Positions 10,317 through 21,012 of a DNA stretch of 64,000 nucleotides are shown here, one piece after another. Location: assembly GCF_019649055.1 (NCBI RefSeq), contig NW_026570369.1, positions 186,001 through 250,000 on the forward strand. Direction: 5' to 3'. The stretch is from Paramacrobiotus metropolitanus (Eukaryota > Tardigrada > Eutardigrada > Parachela > Macrobiotidae). How positions within the stretch are numbered: the stretch's first letter is position 1; the number at the start of each line of letters is the position of its first letter. The notes under the pieces are model-generated. The model was not told where the DNA came from. It was given only the letters and a program-made list of their open reading frames with translations, and did not search any database. The position numbers and the translations under genes are program-made.

Positions 10317-10397
10317 TGGCTAGCTTGCTGCCTAGTGTATTGCGGTTATGCCGAATATTTAAGATCAATTGCGTGTCCACCTGTTGTAACAAAGCGG

Positions 10398-11446
10398 ATG
10401 GAGAAGCTAATGAAGCGATACCTCAACCCATGCGACCCCGACGGTCTTGGAGGCGTAGAAAGGTTTCGAAGAAGTCTCAAGACCAGAGCCAACAGACGGA
10501 AAGCACAAGAGATTCGGCAGGAGATCGATGCGTATACTGTGACAAAGGAAAATCGCCGGTGGTTTGCGCGCAATCGCATCGTAGTGACCAACCTTCGCCA
10601 GCAGTACCAAGCGGATCTGGCTGATTTGTCAAAATATTCCAAAAAAAATGATGGATACAAACACCTGCTTTTTTTATTGACCGTTTCTCCAAAAGGCTTA
10701 GCATCCAACCGATGAAAACCAAAACGGCCAAAGAAACCAAAAACGCCTTATCGCAGGCCTTTGAGGAACTCTGCGAACCGGAGAAGCTGCAGTACGATAA
10801 AGGAACGGAAGTTGTTAGCGCCACCGTCAAGACTTTTTTGAAAGAAAAAGATTCATTTCTTCGCATCGGAAAACGAAGACATCAAATGTGCCATTGCCGA
10901 ACATGTCATTCGCATCATCAAAACTCGGATGTTTCGCTTGTTCCGAGCGCGAATGTCGACGCGGTACGTTGATAAACTGCAAGATTTCGTGTACTCGTAT
11001 AACCTTTCAAAACATCGGGCCCATGGATTGCGACCAATTGACGTCACACAACACAATTCGTTGGCGGTATTCAACAAGTTGTATCCTACAAAAAAGGCCC
11101 GGCGACCTCGGTTCAATGTCGTGATGCGGTTCGCGTTGCCGTGCACAAAACCAAAGTGGAAAAAGGTTATACGTATCGATTTAAGGAGGAGGTGTTCTAC
11201 ATTAGTAAAGTCATTTCGCACAGCGTACCGGTATACCGACTGCAGGACTACCAAGAACAACCTATCGATGGAACATCCTATGAACACGAACTTTCCAAAG
11301 TGTCGCACCCGGAACAAAAGGAGCATACCATCGACCGCGTTATTAAACGCCGTGGTGATAAGATACTAGTACGGTGGTTAGGTTACGGACCTGAACACGA
11401 TTCCTGGATCAAGGCATCATGTATGAAGGAGCACCGTTCTACGTGA
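10398..11446 (+). pseudogene. Polinton integrase (rve core plus chromodomain), multiply frameshifted
   Basis: The N-terminal zone has the Polinton pattern YLNPCDPDGLGGVERFRRSL, then RRWFARNRIVV. The retroviral-type core follows: first Asp in YQADLADL, second Asp in YDKGTE, and the final Glu in a SENED segment that lies in a different frame (about 10865-10880). At least three frame changes (near 10680-10710, 10855 and 11130) split the core. A clean C-terminal chromodomain closes the gene (YEHELSKV...VKWLGY-type: DKILVRWLGYGPEHDSW). Integrases of this family insert linear element DNA with 6-bp staggered cuts, matching the GAAGAC duplication. The 3' end overlaps the minor capsid start by 28 bp. 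Confidence 0.88.
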
Positions 11447-12378
11447 CGCTTCCGAGCGATGTGGCCAGGCACCCAAGCAACTGGACGAACAAACTGAAAC
11501 ATCCCATTACCCTGAAAGGGAAATGGGAAATGGCGCTCGTTGAGCTACAGTACCTCAACTCGTTTTTTACCCTACCTGTGGAGCAGAAGATCAAGGTCCA
11601 TATCGTGCGAGAATTCAAGCTAAAGAAGGACGAAGCAAATTTTCTAGAGTCCGCTGACCAAGTTGTCCATACCGACGAGATCACCATCCCACCTGGAAAT
11701 TACAAGGATGGTGAATTATTATTGAAAACCATTAATACACTGGTCCCGAAAGTTGGAACGCACATGGTGGACGATACCGTGCATGCTGACAAGAGTGCCT
11801 TGACCGCCGACAGAGCCTTTACCGTTCAACTGCTTACCCCCACCAATCATCGGGTCCGACTGAATACTGGCAACAATCGGGTTTCCGTCGTTTTCCCTTC
11901 GTCGTCGATAGTACAACAGAAGATGCTGGGATTTGAACATAGCGTACTAAAACCGGATGTAGCCATGGAGAGTAACAGCAATGCCGTGACCGGACCGTTT
12001 CCTTTTGAAACCAAGAACGTCAGTATCCAGTACCTGTCATTTCTGGCCAAACCTCCCAGGCCAAAACTAACCAGTTTCATTTAGGAGCGACCGGTCAGCA
12101 CTCTACTGGGAAATCAAAGCTTGTTTGTCTACAGTGATGTGGCCGACTACAGTTTAATTGGGGATACCGCAGCGCAGTTTTTACATTCGGTGCCTATTAG
12201 AGGAGAAGTCAATCAAATTGTTGAGGCCAGATTCGACATTCCGCACTACGTCCCCGTATTACGACAACACTTCGAAACCATAAAGCTGAACATTGCCAAA
12301 GACCTGGGAGACGCTGCCAAGTTCCAAACGGGAAGATCTCTAATCAAATTACATTTTCGACCACAACGACTCTACTAG
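11419..12378 (+). pseudogene. Minor capsid (penton-like) protein with one in-frame stop
   Basis: A single frame is read from ATG 11419 to 12378 with a TAG at 12082-12084. The N-terminus (FYVTLPSDVARHPSNWTNKLKHPI) and the end (VVPVLRQ-like HYVPVLRQHF...LIKLHFRP) carry the pattern of Polinton penton-type proteins, a single jelly-roll fold occupying capsid vertices. Length (about 319 codons) is slightly short for the family. The next ATG is 2 bp after the stop, so translation or processing appears tightly coupled to the next gene. Confidence 0.8.
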
Positions 12379-12379
12379 A

Positions 12380-12776
12380 ATGCCTCTCGTGGCGTATGTG
12401 CCGGATTCCCGGCGATACGAAAACGTCTTTGTCAGTCAAACGGGTGGCAGCGCACTGATCCGGTATCGAGGAACCCTCCAAAACGGATCGGGGTTTCCTC
12501 AAATTTTGAAAAATCTGTTTGGCAAGCTATCAGGATTTGTTCAACTGATATTACGAGAGCAGCACCGCATGCCAAAGCCGCGCTTGAAGCGGCTGCCCCT
12601 CACCTGCAAGACGCGGCGACCGAGGCTATTAAAGAGGCAGCCTCGCGTGCGGGAACAGCCACTGGAAAACGATTGGCTTCCCAAGAAGGTGAAGGTGTCC
12701 GGAAAAAACGTCGAGTTCGACGTAAAGTTATACGAGTTAAACGTATCCCTCCTACCAATATCCCCGACTTCTTCTG
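12380..12776 (+). pseudogene. pVI-like minor virion protein, frameshifted
   Basis: ATG 12380 opens a frame with YENVFVSQTGGSALIRYRG and the Gly-rich hydrophobic segment GSGFPQILKNLFGKL. After about 12541 the coding reading passes to another frame, Ala- then Arg/Lys-rich, ending at TGA 12774-12776, 5 bp before the capsid start. The original frame stays open into the capsid gene only by chance. A short protein with YRG...GxG...hydrophobic helix placed between penton and major capsid is common to adintoviruses; a pVI-like internal virion role is inferred from position and composition. Confidence 0.55.
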
Positions 12777-12781
12777 AAAAA

Positions 12782-14118
12782 ATGGCCATGTTGATGATGG
12801 AAAATTCAGAGCCGGCCATGCAGTTAGAGAACCAACTCTTTGCACTACCGGCGACTTTAACGGACCGATGGCGCACTGAACATGAAAAGCTTAACCCCAC
12901 TACCATCTTAACGGACAACGGATCGGAAGGCGACATCAATTTCTTCATTCCACCCAGCACCTCCGGACTACCCAGTTTAGCGGACATGGTACTGGAATTA
13001 GAAGTGGGTATTAAAGTCCGTAAGACTACCGGTGAATAGGAACTGATCACAACGGAAGATGGAGTGGCACCAGTTAACAACCTTCTGCACTCCCTGTTTT
13101 CCTCATGCCATGTGACGGTAGCCAACCGGTTGATCTCGGATGCCGCAACTTTCTACCCGTATCGCGCCTACCTGGAATCACTGCTGTCTCACACACTGGA
13201 CGCCCAACAAAGCCAACTGACATCCGCCGCTTTCTACTACGATAGTCCGGGTCCTTCAACAGCGAAACAGCCAACAACGGTGAAAAAAATCGAGCGGCGC
13301 TATTTAATGCGGGACACTATGTGCAGCTTTCCGGTAAGCTGTTTTCGGACCTCTTTGATCAGAGCAAACCGTTGTGTACCGGTGTTCCCGTCAATATTCG
13401 ACTGGTGGTAAGTCGACCGGAGTTTGCCCTACGCGTATGGGATGCGGATACCACATAGACATTCAAACCATTTATCCGTAACGCGCGTTTGGCAGTACAC
13501 TGCTATATTCCATCACCGGACTTTCTGACCGCCGTAGCCGGAGAACTCCTGAAAAAGACGGTCAAGTACCATATCGAACGCGTAGTGATGCGCGTGTCGG
13601 ACATTCCCCAACGAACCCAGAGCACCGTAATTAGCAATTTGCAGATTGGACAAATTCACAAGGTGGTCTTTATTGGTTTTGTGGACAGCGAAGACTTTCA
13701 CGGATCGCAAAAGAAAAATCCATTCAATTTCCAACACTTCAACATTACACAAATTAGCGTCGAAGTGGACGGTCAGAGCTACCCAACAAAACCCTTCAAT
13801 GCCGATTTTGCCCATAATTTATCTTTGGAGTGCTACGACGGGCTGCTGGACACACTGGGACACCGACCCATTTTGCAAGGCGGCTTACCTTTCAATCGGA
13901 CTCAGTATAACGACGGATACACTATTTTCGGCTTCGACTTGACGCCTGGACATACCGGCCGTGGACCACTGACACTGTTCAAACAGGGAAACCTAAGTGT
14001 TTCGGTGTCTTTTGGCAAACCATTGAAAAATACCATTATGATGGTGTGCATGCTGGTCTATGACAGCATTATTGAAATCAACCAGCATCGACAACTGATT
14101 GCGGACTTTACAACATGA
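12782..14118 (+). pseudogene. Major capsid protein (double jelly-roll), broken
   Basis: ATG 12782 starts a protein with the Polinton capsid landmarks INFFIPPSTSGLPSLADMVLELEV, PVNNLLHSLFSSCHV and YPYRAYLESLLSHTLDAQQSQL. The C-terminal part (13489-14118) has GQIHKVVFIGFVDSEDF and NPFNFQHFNI, and YTIFGFDLTP. Lesions are TAG at 13037-13039, one frameshift in about 13290-13330, and TAG at 13456-13458. The product would form the hexameric capsid shell. Its TGA stop overlaps the protease ATG (ATGA at 14115-14118). Confidence 0.9.
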
Positions 14119-14618
14119 ACACACAAGAAATTACCTCGGCCCTCCATGGGAATCCTCAGACCACGGCGGTATTTCGCGGGGTCTACGCCAGCGATCAAGT
14201 TTCAGGGACACTGGCACCTTTTCCGGGAGCGTGTGTGGTGAATACCGACCGAGCTGACCAAGAAGGCGAACACTGGATTGCGCTGTTCCAAGAACAAGAT
14301 GGTAAAGTGGAAATGTTTGATTCGTACAGAAAAACTTTGGTAAGCCACTCTCAGAATTTCGAGTCTCTGGTGGCAGCCAATGAAATGACTCTACAAAATG
14401 AACAGTTTCAGTCTGAATTTAGTACTATATGTGGACAGTACTGTTTATTTTTTATTCTACGACGTTGTAGTGGTGAATCATACACTAATATTGTGCATTT
14501 GTTTACGGATAGCCGAATAAGCAACGACAAAATGGTGTGTCAGTATGTCAATTCTTTTTTCACATCAATACAACCATGGTGGATGGAGCTCTACTCCGTC
14601 AAATGTGCAAACGTTTAA
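14115..14618 (+). CDS. Adenain-type capsid maturation cysteine protease
   Basis: This 167-residue frame is complete. The expected catalytic set is visible: His53 in GEHWIALF, Asp69 in EMFDSY, a Gln near residue 100 (EQFQSEF) and Cys110 in ICGQYC. Adenain-like proteases cleave capsid and core precursors during virion maturation and are a hallmark of Polintons and adenoviruses. Length is normal for the family. It is the last rightward virion gene and overlaps the capsid stop by 4 bp. It is one of the few hallmark genes left unbroken. Confidence 0.9.
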   Translation: MNTQEITSALHGNPQTTAVFRGVYASDQVSGTLAPFPGACVVNTDRADQEGEHWIALFQEQDGKVEMFDSYRKTLVSHSQNFESLVAANEMTLQNEQFQSEFSTICGQYCLFFILRRCSGESYTNIVHLFTDSRISNDKMVCQYVNSFFTSIQPWWMELYSVKCANV

Positions 14619-14681
14619 TGAAATAGAAAAAGTCACTGACCCGCTTCCGTTATTTGTATGAGTAGATGAAAAAACAACAAT

Positions 14682-15560
14682 TTAGTAATAATGGGCACAA
14701 ATATTAGCCCCGACACTGGCACGAATGGATTCAGCATTTTTAGCCAAATAGCTAGCAACGTCCAGATCAATAACTTGTTTAATTCCTAGCTTGTCCAGTC
14801 CAAACATGATACCATGCACCATACGCAGTTCCCACAGCCGCTCCACCGCTCCGTTCTATTCGGTGTCGGAAGTTTGATAGTCACCATCCGGACAACGGCT
14901 ATAGGTTCCATCATCCAGCTGCTTCACCAATGGCGTTAATACTTCAGCAATGTTTTCACAGAGCGTGGGATACGCTAATCCTTCTTTAACTGGGTCCTGG
15001 GTTCCCTGTTCTTTTTGGATTTTGGCAATGTCCTTAAACAGCTGCAGATCCTTCATCAAACTTTTCAGACCATCATAGCATCGTTCACCAAAAGAGATAC
15101 CGTAGCGAGTAGGAATCATATCGCCACCCTTTACTTCAAAGCGCCAAATCGTAGCTACGTTGGTGCCGTTGAAACGGCTCCAAACAAAGTACAGATGGTG
15201 TCTAGAAGGTACAACGGGGTCAGCCGACCGGTTTCAGCGGCACTAGCACGGGCCGTTTCATCCATGTCAGCTCTCTCAGTCAGCATGAGCGCGGCCAAAC
15301 GGAGAAATCCGAGCTTGGACAGCGAAACGTTCTTGCCGTAGCTGGCTTTCCAGGAATTGTCCGGCTGCTCCTTCCATTCACCTAAAACCACACGAATCGT
15401 ACTGATCTTCCCGTCGGCGCTAGGTCCCACATACACGAACTTGTCGTTTCCCAGGCGGTAGACCGGCTTTCCCAGTTGTGCGAATACAAATCGCGAATGC
15501 GTAGATATCGTGCCCGGTAAACTGTTAAGCTTGCTCTTCTTAGCTTTCGGCTTTACCTCT
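14682..15560 (-). pseudogene. PC4-like (p15 coactivator / ssDNA-binding fold) gene, broken
   Basis: Read leftward, a Lys-rich lead (KPKAKKSKL) is followed by VYRLGNDKFVYVG...ISTIRVVLGEW...SYGKNVSLSKLGFLRL. The pattern (beta strands with an IR in the third, then a 'GxSLS..' turn and a helix) matches PC4. A second, similar unit follows after a frameshift near 15150: WRFEVKGGDMIPTRYGISFGERCYDGLKSL. The reading then continues past a TAG at 14856-14858 to a TAA at 14682. No clear ATG is seen at the 5' end, which lies against palindrome cluster 2. PC4 proteins bind single-stranded DNA and modulate transcription or replication. Assignment is by pattern only. The gene is divergent from the block that contains the TBP gene. 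Confidence 0.5.
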
Positions 15561-15568
15561 ACTCGTAC

Positions 15569-15812
15569 AGAAGATAATCTATTCTGATTACCTGTATAAC
15601 GAGTTTCGATTAACTGTATAACCAGTTTTGATTATCTGTATAATCGTTTTCGATTACCTGTATAGCCAGTTTTGATTATCTCTATAATCGCTTTCGATTA
15701 CCTATATAACCAGTTTTGATTATCTGTATAATCGGTTTTGATTATCTGCATAATCGGTTTCGATTATGTGTAAGTACAAAAGATAATCGGTTCTGATTAC
15801 TTCTCCTAGCGC
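15569..15812. promoter_or_regulatory. Palindrome cluster 2: ~nine 22-bp tandem units
   Basis: From 15592 to 15767 the unit (core TATAATCGGTTTTGATTAT) repeats every 22 bp, eight times, preceded by a variant at about 15571-15591 and followed by another site at about 15790-15808. Units alternate between an ATAACCAG-TTTTGATTAT and an ATAATCG-CTTTCGATTAC form, which suggests growth by a 44-bp dimer. The 22-bp period is about two helical turns and would place all sites on one DNA face. The array separates the leftward PC4-like gene from the rightward genes at 15954 and 16407. Confidence 0.75.
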
Positions 15813-15953
15813 AAAAATGTGATCAGTAATGCAAGTACGAGTGTAATGAATCAGGTCGCAAAACGAAACGCATCATTTGAGCAGATGTAAGTTTGTTTTG
15901 GTTGCTTTATTCAATAATTTTTCACTTGTTTTTGCTGCTTTATTGTAGTAGAA

Positions 15954-16369
15954 ATGGCTATACCTTGCATACTGGATACCGACTGGTTCGTTATCAATGG
16001 TGTTAAATACATCAAACAGCCCGCCTTTTATTGCCCAAACAAAGCGGAACAGAACTTGTACACGTTCACGCTACCACGTTTCGCGAACCAGCACATCACC
16101 GAACTGTAAATACAAGCGCGCCACTCACACGGATTACTGTGGAACACGGAGGGAGAATATCGACACAATCAAGTAACCTGCGCCTTGGAGGACATCTTCC
16201 GACGAATTGGGCGACCCAGCCAAGTGCGTTTTTTCGCCAAGTGCGTTTTTTCGCCAAAGGGCTTGAAAAGTGCCGGTTTTTAGAACAGTACTTACCGGAA
16301 GTAAGAAACTTGGAATCCCTGGGCTGCCAACCGTATCATAGGCTTACCTCGCTCCCCGTCTCGACTTAA
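15954..16369 (+). pseudogene. Short Polinton-type unknown gene, disrupted by 17-bp duplication
   Basis: ATG 15954 starts MAIPCILDTDWFVING and runs 51 codons to a TAA. Downstream, in other frames, are RRIGRPSQVRFFAK and GLEKCRFLEQYLPEV, then LESLGCQPYH. A 17-bp tandem duplication (16221-16237 and 16238-16254) lies in the middle and shifts the frame. The 'KGxEKxxFLxxLxP...LxxLGCP' type of pattern recurs in small proteins of invertebrate Polintons, from my memory of such genes; I assign no activity. Confidence 0.4.
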
Positions 16370-16406
16370 CGCAAAGCCGTACGATTCGCCCTGTGGTAGC
16401 ACTGCG

Positions 16407-16937
16407 ATGCCCAAAATCATCAATGTTGTTGCCGTTGCGGATTTAAACACTACCCTGAATCTGAGGAAAATTGAAGAACTTCTTCCGATGGCACAGTACA
16501 TTTCCCAAAAGTTTTCCGGACTGCTTCTGCGAATCCTTTTGCCCTACAAAGCTCACTGCCAGCTGTACCACAATGGTGAGATTACCGTAAATGGAGCGCG
16601 GTCTGAGCCTGAAGCTCGCGAGCTGGTGCAGCACTTTGCCGAAATTCTGGCTAGTATTGGTTTTACCTGTTTTGTTACCAACTACCGTGTAGTAAATATT
16701 GTTGGTAATCATACATTTCCTGACCGTTTGCATATTGAAAAGTTTAGTACGTACTTTCGTTTGGAATATACACCTGAATTGTTCAGTGGTTTAGCCGTTA
16801 AGCTTAATGTTGGCCGTGCAGTGCTTTTTCCATCGGGTAAATGTAATTTCCTGGGACTTAAACAGTCTGCTCAGTTACCGGAAGCGGTGCACGAGGTTCA
16901 GAAAATGATCGATGAATTTAAGAAATCATTGCTCTAA
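16407..16937 (+). CDS. TATA-box-binding protein homologue encoded by the Polinton
   Basis: The 176-residue frame aligns along its whole length with the TBP core: two saddle repeats (about residues 4-88 and 95-172). Repeat 1 has INVVAVADLNTTLNLRKI, then AQYISQKFSGLLLRI and GEITVNGARSE; repeat 2 has VVNIVGNHTF, YTPELFSGLAVKL and FPSGKCNFLGLK. Of the four Phe residues that TBP inserts into the DNA minor groove, Phe36, Phe126 and Phe141 are present and the fourth is Tyr54. No N-terminal extension beyond the core is present, and it is clearly diverged from cellular TBP. The frame is intact. Its stop overlaps the stop of the convergent polymerase gene (16934-16937). An element-specific initiation factor is inferred. 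A captured and decaying host copy is less likely because the frame is intact. Confidence 0.88.
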   Translation: MPKIINVVAVADLNTTLNLRKIEELLPMAQYISQKFSGLLLRILLPYKAHCQLYHNGEITVNGARSEPEARELVQHFAEILASIGFTCFVTNYRVVNIVGNHTFPDRLHIEKFSTYFRLEYTPELFSGLAVKLNVGRAVLFPSGKCNFLGLKQSAQLPEAVHEVQKMIDEFKKSLL

Positions 16938-19900
16938 GCAACCTTGTATCCATACGGAACGGTATTATACTGATCATCAAGTTTTCGTCTTTTGTCATAG
17001 GTTACTTGAAATCGTTTAACCATGCTCGTATTATGAATAGTCATTTTAGACTTGTAGCGTTGCAAAACATCGGGATAATCCACATTGACAACGCTGCGGT
17101 TTGCCAGCATGTCTAAAATCACTTTGAAATTAAGTTTTTCGCTGGTTCGTCCATTAATCGTAAATCCTTTAACTTTTACCACACTTTGTCCGTCGTTGGT
17201 AACGTATGCGTAGGTCTTGGCTCACAAACTGACAAACTCCACAATATGTTGCCCAGGTTTTAGCTCGTTCGTCAGGTCGCCAAGAAAAATACCAGTAAAA
17301 CGGTCCGTAAGTCCAGGCCGAGTTACAAAAAATATCGAGTCTAATAAAATTGGAAAAATAAATAATTGGCATTTATTTACACACAGACGATCGATTGGGC
17401 AAACCTGTATCGAAATATAGCAAACGGCCTTCAACCATTTCCATAAATTTCAGCTAATGCAATCGTGCCAAACACGTTGTAAATCTGCGACAACAAAAAA
17501 AATATTAAATTTAATGATTTGTTTTTATTGATAGAAGACATCTGACTTACGCCGCTAAGATAACATTCGTGCTTGGGTTTTGATCAACAAATACGTTCTC
17601 AGTGGTGTACGTTATTTGCACAACGTCTTCCGTAAACAGGTCCCAGGAATGGACATGGTGTTTCCCAGAGAGCAGCATGTCGTAAAATTTCTCCGGTTCG
17701 CTGATGTACATGGTGTTCAGTTTGCTGTCCTGCATTCCAAGCCGGTCCTTAAAACTGAAAATAGAATATTAATAACTAAAAATAACGGCATCTTTCCAAA
17801 CGTTTACCTGTTCAAACATAACTTAGCCAGCGCTCGGAGACCGGGATTTGGATTGATTTTATCGTACTCTAAATCAACGCTTTCATGTTCTTTGAAGTCC
17901 TTAATGTACTTCCGCTTTTCTTCCTCGTTCTGTACTTCAGCTGGCCAACCGCTGGCTTCAGTTTTTAGCTTCAGGAATTGATTAATGTAGTTCTCGAATA
18001 GATGATCTTCGTGTCTGTCGAAATGCCATACTTCGAAAACCTTTACAATGCTATAACCATTGTACAAAGCTTTCTGAATTTCCGGTGTGCACCATGTGCC
18101 GGTAATAGTTCGTTTACTGTCAGGGTACTGACATCTGCTGTTCAGGTGCTTTTCCACACACGTGCGGCACAAAGGAGACGTGAGTTTACCGCCAGAACGA
18201 TGAGGTAAAACCGGGTACGCAGATCCCAAGGTGGTAAAACTTCACACGAAACGACACCAAAGTAGGATCGTATATCCCGGAAATTCTTTGTAATTATAAT
18301 GGGATGTCCAACAGGGTAACGCCTGTTTTTGTTAACAAAAGGGTACTCGCTGTTGACGTCAAAGTAGCAAATTTGTTCGTCTCCAACCACTTGATGAAAG
18401 AGTTTCACAGCGTTTGTCCTTCCCCCATAAAAAGCATTACGAGGGTCCAGTCGTTCAGTAAAATGCAAACGCGAAACGAAAGCTTTCATTTCGGCATTTG
18501 ATTTCAGCTCTTCATCATATTCGTGCTCCCAGATACATGTGATACTGTAGCCCAGGCTTCGTATGTAATCTTCTCGGTCCATTGTTTCTTTGTAAATATC
18601 AGGCATGGGGAGGTTCCGGAACGGGTGCATCGTAGTAGGCGCAACGCACTTTGGACAACCGTGAAACCGGCAACCGTAAAATTCGTACACCATATTGATA
18701 TCTTGAAAATAACCGTCGACGTAGTAGGACCCCACTGTGTTCGGAACTGTTTATCACAGACTGCACAGGGCGGTTGGATTTCTCTTCAACCCAGAGAACG
18801 ATTTCTTTGCTTTCACTGATTAGTGCTGATTGCGAGCGTTCAGTCCATGTGGCAATAATCCAATTTGTTGACGTTTAGCATGAAAGATCTCCAGTAACGA
18901 TTGCATAGTCCCGCAATCGTTAAGGAGGAGACAAACGGGCACAGACACCTGGCTTATTTCTTGAAAGATCTTTCGAAACTGTTGGCAGCACAACCGGAGG
19001 ACCGTAACGTCCATCTTACAATAATTGACGAATTTTTCTCGGAAATCGAATAGGTTATTCTTTTCCTGTTTTTCTTTTTCATACCATCGTTGGAAAGACT
19101 CTTCTGCTTTGTTGTTCATGGTTTGGTACCCGTAATCGTCCAGCGTTGGGAATGGAACGATCTGGTCCCAATTTTCTTTTCTGTTAAACCGGTGCGGGAA
19201 CGTTCCTTTGCTAATTTCCGGTAAGCCAAACGTTGCTGGCCATTTTGCCAGGCTTCGGGGATTATAATTGATACTATCTCGGAACCGGATGTTTAGTTGG
19301 GGCACGTCCAGCTGCAGTATTTTTCCAACATTTAGGATTACTTTCGGGACGATGCCGTTTTTAAGGAGCCAGTTGAGAATGAAGTATACATCAAAAGACT
19401 ACAGAAAAAACAGTGTCTGGAGCAAAAAGCTTTGCAATAAAATAAATTTTGTATCTTAAAATTATGGGCAATAATAAAGTAATTTCGGTGTTTCTCACTG
19501 AACAAAAAAGCGCACAACTCATTCGTGATATCACCGCTGAGAGGAACATTTTCGTCCGGGAAAACCCACTCGTTACCGCTGTCGTCCTGCACAACCTACA
19601 AAAAAAATTTAAAATTGATATTTTAAATTTTCTTGGAAACTAACACGTTATAATAACGTACCGCTAAGTTTGGCACCAAAGTTCCGTTTTCTTCAACATA
19701 GGTTTCAAAATCAAAGTAGAGAAAGTCGGCGTTCTCATTTATTTCCAATTCATCAGCATCGATCTTGTGTGGCTTCATATGACACCGGTGTGACTGTGGT
19801 TGAGCATGAATTTGACAGGTTTTGCAGAATATTTCTCCACATTGGTGAATGTTCCTTCGTTTCATCGAAACGATGCGTATACAGTTTTTGCATACAAACA

Positions 19901-20942
19901 TCGTGCTGCAGAGACTTTTCCGATTGGGTTTGTCTTCAGTTGCAACTAGCTTGTGGTGTGCGTAGCACTCCTAACCGAAAACGTCTCGATTGCATTCAGC
20001 ACAATGGACCATAGCACTGGAATCCGAAGGTCATGATGGTAGAAGACAAGCCTTTCAGATAAAGGAACAGCGATGGCTCCTTCGATCAGAATAGCCTTTG
20101 TCGCAAGAATAGCACCAGTTTCTTTTCTGAAAAAATGCTGGCAGTGAATTCAGCAAATCAAAATGGTGGCCGTGATGCAGCAAGATAATCTTTTTCTTCT
20201 GTGGGGGACCTTTGAAGACCATCAAATTAGCGTGATCCACACTGACAACAATAATCTGATACTCATGTAAAATTTCTTGGAATTTATGCAGGTGTCGCAG
20301 ATTGAATTCTTCTTCGGTGAAACCCGCTCGGAAAATCAGACACTGAGCTTCTTTTGTCTGTAACTTCCCTCCGCGTAATAACTTCCGATGCAGATTCTTG
20401 TTTTCATCCGCATGAGCCTTCCCAATAACTAACGCGCGGGCAAGGCAGATCTGGTCGAAATTCTTGATCACCACCACTGATCTCATCTTATCTAGTCGTT
20501 TCCGAAGTAAAGCGGGAACCTCACGATTACAACTGCCTTTAGGAATATCCGTATACTGAAGGGAGATCTCAAATGCCTCGTCGATAACGAACTCTTCGTA
20601 AGAGTTTAGCACACGAGCGACCTCTGCCATCCAGCGGGCGACAGTCAGTTGCGAACGTTGAATTGGTGGGGTCCAGATTGGTCGACTCAGACACTTCGAG
20701 TCCAAGCGCATCCTGACCATTTCGCTCGGTCCGACATCTTCCAGGAGAGTGTCTAGTATGTTCTCTAAAATCTGGGTTATAACAATGGGCACATCCGAAA
20801 AAGGTAATTTCTCTAGCTCAGACACTTTTACAGAAAAACACTTGAAATGTAACCCGTATTTTTTGGAAAATTTCTCACCAGTACATTCAACGTTAATGAA
20901 ATCCTCCACTGCATACGGAATGTCGTTGTTAAGGTCATCCAT
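16934..20942 (-). pseudogene. Protein-primed family B DNA polymerase, with four short introns and lesions
   Basis: The leftward gene starts at ATG 20942. The N-terminal 295 codons end in the Polinton zinc-like segment NWCYSCDKGYSDRRSHRC (about 20070). The exonuclease DFET motif is near 19690. EFYGCRFHGCPKC precedes polymerase motif A (YFDVNSEYP, about 18350). Motif B (NPGLRALAKLCLNR) is followed by an unusual FKDRL, and motif C reads YFDTG near 17410 instead of YFDTD. The C-terminal thumb (FVS...KTYAYVTNDG...VKGFTIN) ends at 16934. Likely introns are 17485-17550, 17755-17807, 19399-19455 (donor AT in place of GT) and 19596-19661. Frame breaks occur near 18200, 18730-18820 and 17430, with an in-frame stop near 17220. 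The enzyme replicates element DNA from a terminal protein. Confidence 0.88.
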
Positions 20943-21012
20943 GACTTTGAAAGAAAAAGAGACAAAATACTATGCATTTCATCTTGCGGGAGAGTTCTTT
21001 TATACCAGGGCA

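Noticed and set aside
10398-11446. Retrotransposon or retrovirus, because of the rve integrase and chromodomain
   Set aside because: No reverse transcriptase, gag or LTRs are present; neighbouring genes, TIRs and the 6-bp duplication fit a Polinton.
7678-14858. Stop-codon reassignment in the Polinton, because many genes have just one in-frame stop
   Set aside because: TAA, TAG and TGA all occur at interruptions and all three also end intact frames; frameshifts accompany them, so decay or error is simpler.
15592-15767. CRISPR-like array
   Set aside because: Units are contiguous with no unique spacers, and the setting is a eukaryotic element.
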